Below the pieces are notes generated by a model, which was not told the origin of the DNA, searched no databases, and saw only the letters and a program-made list of their open reading frames with translations. Below are positions 57,549 through 64,000 of a stretch of 64,000 bases of DNA, piece by piece. This DNA comes from Brevipalpus yothersi (lineage: Eukaryota; Arthropoda; Arachnida; Trombidiformes; Tenuipalpidae). Numbering within the stretch: position 1 is the first letter of the stretch; every line of letters starts with the position of its first letter. The stretch covers positions 268,155 through 332,154 of the forward strand of contig QZCP01000002.1 in NCBI GenBank assembly GCA_003956705.1. The letters are read 5' to 3'. Position numbers and translations under genes: made by a program.

Positions 57549-59796
57549 TGAAATAGCAAACATCACTTTAGTACAACTATTTTTCTCACTTTCATCTCCC
57601 CAGCTCAACCATCTCTTCACAGCTTCCAGAGCATCCCTCTTCCTTATCCCTCACCATCCAAAGCATCTTTACGTTATTCTTTACTGTTTCATTCATTCAT
57701 TGGACTCTTCCACCATCTTCCCATGAGATTGGCAAAAACTGATGGTGACGCTGATCGTCCAGAATTCTGTGCATGATTATAAGGAGTAGAGAGCAGACCT
57801 TTCTCTTTTATCCACATTCCTCGTCCTTTTGGGTATTTTTCACGCTGCTTGCTTTTCCTGGTTCCTATTTCTTCATAGGCTCCACTAAAACTCCCAGTAG
57901 ATTGATCAGAAATCTTATACTCTACCACTATATATATAAGAGTGGAAATTGATATGCTTCAATGATCCAATACCACGAGTGACTGTGTGTGTGTGTATGG
58001 CCATTGGTTATTGACCACCGATTGGAAGACTGGAATTCTTTGGATAAAAGAGTGAAGTTGAGTTAAATCAAGCAAGCTTCTCTTGTGCTATGGTGTGAGT
58101 AAGTAGCATGGTGAAAAAAAAGTTCAGAATATATATATATCCACACACATAAGAAGTGGACTAGACTAAGGCTGAAATTCTATTTCTCTCTCTCTCTCTT
58201 CCTCTTCCTCTTTTCCCTTCTAGTTTATGTATAAAGTTTTTTTCCACTCCAACATCCATACTGAAGCCTTGTGAACAGTGACTGAAAGTGAGAAGCTCAA
58301 TGTTAGTTTTACCTTTGAACTATTTCTTCTTCTTCTTCTCTTTCTCTTCTACGCACACACACACACACACATACATACATATATCCAAATAATCTGGGCT
58401 TGGAACTTTACTATACATCTATTCTCATGAATTATCGGCTTAATGTCATCACATGCTTAAGCCTTCTCTACCACTACTATTACCACTACTACTACTAGTC
58501 TCTACCCTCAGGTCAACCGATGACATAAGCCATTCTTCTGGACATTGAATAGATTGAGTCATGAGGGAAATCATTTTCCACTCTTTTTTTCTTTCTCTCT
58601 CTCTCTCAAAACATACACACTATTCTCATCATTGGACACCGTTAATCTCCTCAAAATTGACAAGAAATGACCACAATCTTCGGATATTCTTTTCCCTTTA
58701 TCTTGGCCGAGTGTGCACACTTTTCAGCTCACTTGACACCTCCAGGCCCAAAGCTATACAGGGAGTACTATTGTACCATGGTGTATTCTTTGCGTGGAAG
58801 AATTCTCTTTTTATCTTTGAGTTGAATTTTTTTCTTCTTCTAATGATGCTGTTGTATGGATGCTATTCTCAAGAGTTTATGATCAGTCTATGGAAGATTC
58901 TTCGTCACCAAGCTTAAGGCAGAGATCAAAAGTCAGATCATAAAATATCTTGGAGAATATATTTATATTTATATTCTCACTTGAATCTATCGTTCCATGA
59001 ATACTATCTGCAAAATCCTTCTCTCTAATCTTATTTTTGTATTCATAAGAGTACGAGAAAGAAAGAGAAAATCATTGTGACTCTTCGAAATTCCTGAACC
59101 TTCGATTTCCATTGTGAAGTTCAAAAAGAGAGCAAAAGAATTCCTCTTGACTTATCAAAACTTTTTTCTCTCACCCCAAAAGCTTCAACATAATTTTTCC
59201 ACTCAAATTGAACACTCCATAGTAAATATTCTTCCACTATCATTCTCATTCAAGAGGATTGTATTGACGCTATCATACAATACCAGTCACTGATCAATGA
59301 GAAGAGTTGAGTAAATAAACATACTCATCACAACACACCACATCTCATACATACATACTATCAACTATCCACACATTTGATCTTCTTTTCGAGCTTAATT
59401 TTGGATGGAAAAGGAGAAAAAAAGGAAGGGTAGAGAAAATTTCTCACAAACCCACAGAGCATTCCATGTGTATTGATCATTCTCAACGATATTTGTCTCA
59501 AGCATCACAAGTATTGACCAGCAAACCAAAAATTCATGCATTCTCATTATTATCATACACTTCACCATGGAAAACCAACTGTTGGCTTTGTTATTTACCG
59601 AAAATTCTTCTCCACTGATCAAGGAAGCAAAGTTAACTGAAGAGAGAGAGAGAATACAATCAGTCAAGGATTTCCAACTGTTGCGCTTTTTATCATCATC
59701 AACTTTTCTATCCAGCATCACGTTATTCTGCATCATCTGTATTTTGAGCTCAGTATTCTGATACACACAAGCTCATTTTGTAACCCCATGAAGAGA

Positions 59797-59953
59797 GAGA
59801 AAGAGAAAGAGAAAGAGAAAGAGAAAGAGAAAGAGAAAGAGAAAGAGAAAGAGAAAGAGAAAGAGAAAGAGAAAGAGAAAGAGAAAGAGAAAGAGAAAGA
59901 GAAAGAGAAAGAGAAAGAGAAAGAGAAAGAGAAAGAGAAAGAGAAAGAGAAAG
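59797..59953. repeat. (GAAAGA)n hexanucleotide satellite, about 26 copies
   Basis: A regular 6-base period array, unlike the dinucleotide runs elsewhere in the window. The plus frame would encode a Lys-Glu repeat. There is no sign that it is translated. Confidence 0.96.
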
Positions 59954-60094
59954 GAAGAGAGAAACTAAAAGAGAGAGACCTCCTGCACTCTCTTTTTCCG
60001 GGAAGATTTTCATGCTGTACTACTATTACCAGCCACATGGGAACTTGAGATAGGATCCAAGTGATTATCATTTTTCTGATAAGTTATGAGCATG

Positions 60095-60095
60095 A

Positions 60096-60160
<65 letters not shown>

Positions 60161-60174
60161 AAGAGAGAGAGAGA
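60095..60174. repeat. (GA)n tract with AAAG interruptions
   Basis: A GA run with a few GAAAGA units, about 140 bases right of the hexamer array. Confidence 0.93.
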
Positions 60175-63100
60175 TCAATTTTGGCTGATTTAGTGATCTA
60201 TGGAGTGGGCAATTTTGCAGCGTAACACTTTGGGGAACGAAAAATAACCCATCTACAACCAGCTTGTTTATTGGAAGCAAATATTATTCGTTAACATGCT
60301 CAACTGATCGATATTGGTTAAGTTAGTGTGGTGTATGGTGTTGTATAAGATTCATTGAATGATGGTGATGTGGTGTGTCTTCTTCTTTTTTTTCTTCTCT
60401 TTCCTAGGGCCATGTGTAGTAGATGATGGGCGAGCAAAAAAATGGTATAAAATCAAATTGAGATAGATGATTAATTGAATTTGATATCATACTTAGATTT
60501 GATGAACTTCTCTCCTTCCACACTATCTGTAACACAGTTTATCAATCAAGTGGTGATGATAATTCACTTGCCACTACTTCGTTCATATTTTTCTCGCACA
60601 AGTATTGATCAATACTCACTTGTATTGAAGCTTCCTATTTTTGGCTTCTGAATTTTCTGAAACTCCCACATGAATAATGTCATCTCAATTTGAATTGATT
60701 TTCTATCTCCTGATAGTCATTTGTTCATTTTTCTTTTCCATTCGTGATTCCAATAGGATTAGAGCAAGATGTGTTTGCTAACTTTTTTCCAAGATTTCCA
60801 AAAAGGATCTAATCATGATTGTAAAGTTCAAAGGTCATTGAGAACGAAGTTGGTATATATATTAGGAACGCCAATAACTTATCTCCTTTGTTATCGAAAT
60901 TAGCGATATCATTTAGATTTTATCAAAAAAAATTGATCCTAAAAGCTTCGCAATCAATAAAAATCGTTGCAATCTAGAGGAACAGTTAAACAAAGGTTCC
61001 GATCATGAGAAGAGATGATTACTAAAGTGAGAATAGCTCAACAGTGGTTGGGAATCTTGTACCAAAGAATTTTTCAATCATCCATCCGCAATAGCTGATT
61101 CTTTGGACGCAGTGCCAGAGAAAAATTCATTGAATTATATTCAATTGAGCTCATGCAAGACAAAAAAATTGCATCCAAAATGAATCAATCGATCATGCAC
61201 CTTCATTGTAATTGTATTTGAATTCATCTACTCATGTGAAGATGGAATAGAGAGAATAATTGTTGGGTGTATATTATATTTTGAGAGAAATGATGATAGC
61301 GTGAATTGAACGGTAATTCATATTTGTTCTGGTCCACTTCAAATGAATGTCCATGTCAATTGTATCTTTCTTTTCGAGCTGCATCCCATATTCTGCCGCA
61401 CTTTTTAGGCTGAAAAGTGAATTCATCTATCTATTCAATATTAATTGACCATCTATTTGGCTTATTTTCCAAAGTCCCAATGGTAAAATTCGCCTCAAAT
61501 GGCTACAATTTTATATCCATTAGCCAATATCAACCGTTTACTAGGTCACTTCCAATTCATATCAACATAATGTTCGTACACACACACATAGACACACATC
61601 TAATTTGCTGGATGAAATATCTACTTTTTTTCGCTTCTAGATCAACACTTGGGTAACATGGGCACGAAACATATATATACACACATTTTTAGCACTTTTT
61701 ACATTTCTCTGTTCCTCATGAGAATAATCATCTTTTGTTACATGTACATTTCACTCCACCCATTTGAACCATCATTTGGAACAATATTCTATGGAACAAT
61801 ATCCTTTGGAACCACTTATCTGAACATTTACATCCTTTTATGTACGGTTACGTTGCATTTTGCACATGGCTTTTTAACATCGTTCTGGTTCTCTCTGTGT
61901 CCATCTTTTGTCCATTTTCATGAGTTTGATGGATGATATTATCGTTGAGACAGAATTGAAATGTGGAAAGAATCTCATATTTGTATTCACTGGACAACAG
62001 GCCAGTTGGTACTGTATTCCGGAGGATGCTAAAGCAGTCTAATTTATGCTTGAGATGAACTGATTTTAATGTTTGAAAAATTCTTTCTCACATTCTCTTT
62101 TTGGTGAATAATAACGAGTTAGAAGAGAATACTTGCTCCACTTGGAAATGCTACGTGAATTCTGATCATGTTTATCATTTTGCGTGCAAATTTTGAATCA
62201 CATATTGGGAGAAGCTCATCAGTAATTTGATCTCTTTACTGAACTTCTCTTCACTATGCATGGTTATTCTTATTCAAGTCATTTTTAACATGCACATCAC
62301 ACACATATACAAAACTTTGAAATGACTTTTTAAACGCTTTTGCACACAAAAAGCAATCACCGATCGCTTAAAAATCTTTTCTCTGCCGCATCTTCTCTCT
62401 TCCTGAATCTTTCTACCATCATTTTCTCTCTCTTTCATCCATACTCATTCATCTTTCACTCTTTTGACAGAATATTTCTAGTGCTTAATGAAGCTTACAC
62501 ACAAGAGAGCCATACAATCTCAAAATAGTCACAGCATCCGAAATCCCTCTTTTCCTCTCTTTCTCTCTTCCTACTGTATAAAGATGTAGGCAGAAGGTAA
62601 ATCACAGATAATACTTTGTTTCAATCAAATTTAATCAACTCGAAATCAAATCATTTGATTGGAAGAATATTCATCATCCAGTTGTAGGTTCTGTTTTTTC
62701 CTCATGATATTCATATTGTATGAAATTTTGTAGTTGTCCATCATAATTTGCGTCGATGCTTACAATCTTATTTTACTTTACACAATGTATGTGGGGCATT
62801 GATTTTGATTTCTTGATAAAACTGAGATCTGTTTTGAGTATTCATCTCAAGAGACTACTGTTTGGTTTCCTGATGTGCATCATGCGTCTTAGGAGACAGA
62901 TTGTTCATTTAATCCTTTATGGTAGGATAGTAAATTTTTGAATGCTCCACAAAACAGAAAGAAAGAGTATCAAAGTAAGAGAAGAAGAAGAAGTAAAAGA
63001 TGAACTCAATTTTGATATTGGCTTGGGGAATCCAGTGGAAATAAGAAGATAAGTAGACGATGAAGAGTAGAATGAAGATAACTATGGAGCTTGAATTCTA

Positions 63101-63337
63101 GGGAAAAATGTTTACTTTCCCAATGATGATAGCTGATGGTTGACATGTATCGTGGAAGAAAGCAAAATGAACAGCTAGCCCACACAGACAAGTCTCATGC
63201 TGTTCATGAAAATTTTGCTCCGATAGACACGCCATGATGACACCACTAGTAAAAATGACATTGAAAAGACATATATATATATAAATAAATATGGAGTCTC
63301 CTAGGATAGCATCTCCTGAAAGGATGACAAAATGTGG

Positions 63338-63338
63338 T

Positions 63339-63372
<34 letters not shown>

Positions 63373-63373
63373 T
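63338..63373. repeat. (GA)n microsatellite
   Basis: A short GA run with one AAAG interruption near the right edge. Confidence 0.92.
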
Positions 63374-64000
63374 GAAAGCTCATGGTAGAAGGAGATAACC
63401 ATGTGGGATTTTCTGGATAGATGAGATGATAAAAACTTCAAAGAATGAAAAGGCAGGCAAGACAATATCATAATCTGCCAGAACTAAGATTCCTCTCCAT
63501 CATGATGATGGTTATCAAGGTTTTCGAGGTATTTGTATGACGAAGGCAAAAAAAGGCTGATCCACTCATTGATGGTCATCAAGAAGTGGATTAAGGTGTT
63601 CAATCCCAGAATTGAACACTTTCACCTCAATCTATTGATCATATCATGCAACTTTTGTCTTGCGTGATATACCTTCAGATCGATTTTGTGTGCATAATAT
63701 TGATTAAATCGATGATTCACATATCTCGTTTATTAGCGTTGAGAATGTATGGGGTCATTTATCCGATCCATTTCATCATGTAAGACATCCTCAATCTTTT
63801 CTTTCTCTTTCATTGAGGATTTCTTAGAATAGTATAACCACACACATATATATACACACATTCGCCATCATGACAATTGATTACTTTTCACACCCATTTG
63901 ATGTTGATACTTACCAGAACGATGGATCCATAGATGATGATGAACAAAAGACTTTTCAATCTATGGTTATACATCTTGTACTATGCCTAAGATGTGTATG

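Larger units (their letters stand above)
52741..64000 (+). other. Long SK intron 2 / gene-free right end
   Basis: The donor GTAAGA is at 52741. No acceptor and exon encoding SK S2 onward (the LYSLALKCLISLST region, or the pore GYGD) was found in the remaining 11.2 kb. The region holds many GA/CT microsatellites and AT-rich sequence, with no other gene that can be supported on either strand. Confidence 0.6.

Noticed and set aside
59733..60071. Lys-Glu and Phe-Ser repeat frames over the hexamer array
   Set aside because: Pure translation of a microsatellite, with no supporting codon or domain evidence.

Overview
This is a eukaryotic window with spliced genes, GT-AG introns and AATAAA poly(A) signals. 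Seven protein-coding genes can be supported, most rebuilt exon by exon. The DNA between them is AT-rich and full of (GA)n/(CT)n microsatellites. An arthropod is likely: there is an SK channel, a viking/alpha2-type collagen IV, a Brat-type NHL protein and a small Gly-Tyr-His secreted protein with a signal peptide of the kind seen in arthropod cuticle families. A chelicerate, perhaps a mite, is my best guess, but that is inference and not proven. No bacterial operon, CRISPR array, tRNA, rRNA or intact transposon was recognised.

Layout. 1-5592: gene-poor, with GA/CT tracts and two diverged duplicated blocks. 5593-6307 (-): DNAJB6-type co-chaperone in two exons. 8694-13478 (+): bZIP transcription factor of the PAR/HLF/Giant/CES-2 group in three exons. 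16635-17521 (+): five-exon GGY/His-rich secreted protein with TATA box and poly(A) signal. 18908-22061 (+): USP5/USP13 deubiquitinase in five exons. 22171-27108: no gene, and a 195-base assembly gap inside a GA tract. 27109-35719 (+): collagen IV alpha2-like chain in 17 exons. 36766-40220 (-): Brat-like NHL gene encoding two tandem propellers. 42161-44402 (-): TENT4/PAPD5-type non-canonical poly(A) polymerase. 47214 to beyond 52740 (+): first two coding exons of an SK calcium-activated potassium channel; the remaining exons were not found and probably lie past the right edge, so 52741-64000 is mainly intron.

The genes look like independent transcription units, not a pathway cluster. DNAJB6 and the bZIP gene are divergent, as are TENT4 and SK. 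Collagen IV and the NHL gene converge.

The strongest candidate for something new is the NHL gene. It has two propeller modules in one reading frame, about 205 residues of each are identical, and the flanking linkers are clearly diverged. That pattern suggests recent duplication or gene conversion. Also notable: the collagen IV NC1 domain appears to lack the methionine used for the sulfilimine crosslink, and the GGY gene is built only of phase-1 exons that split glycine codons.
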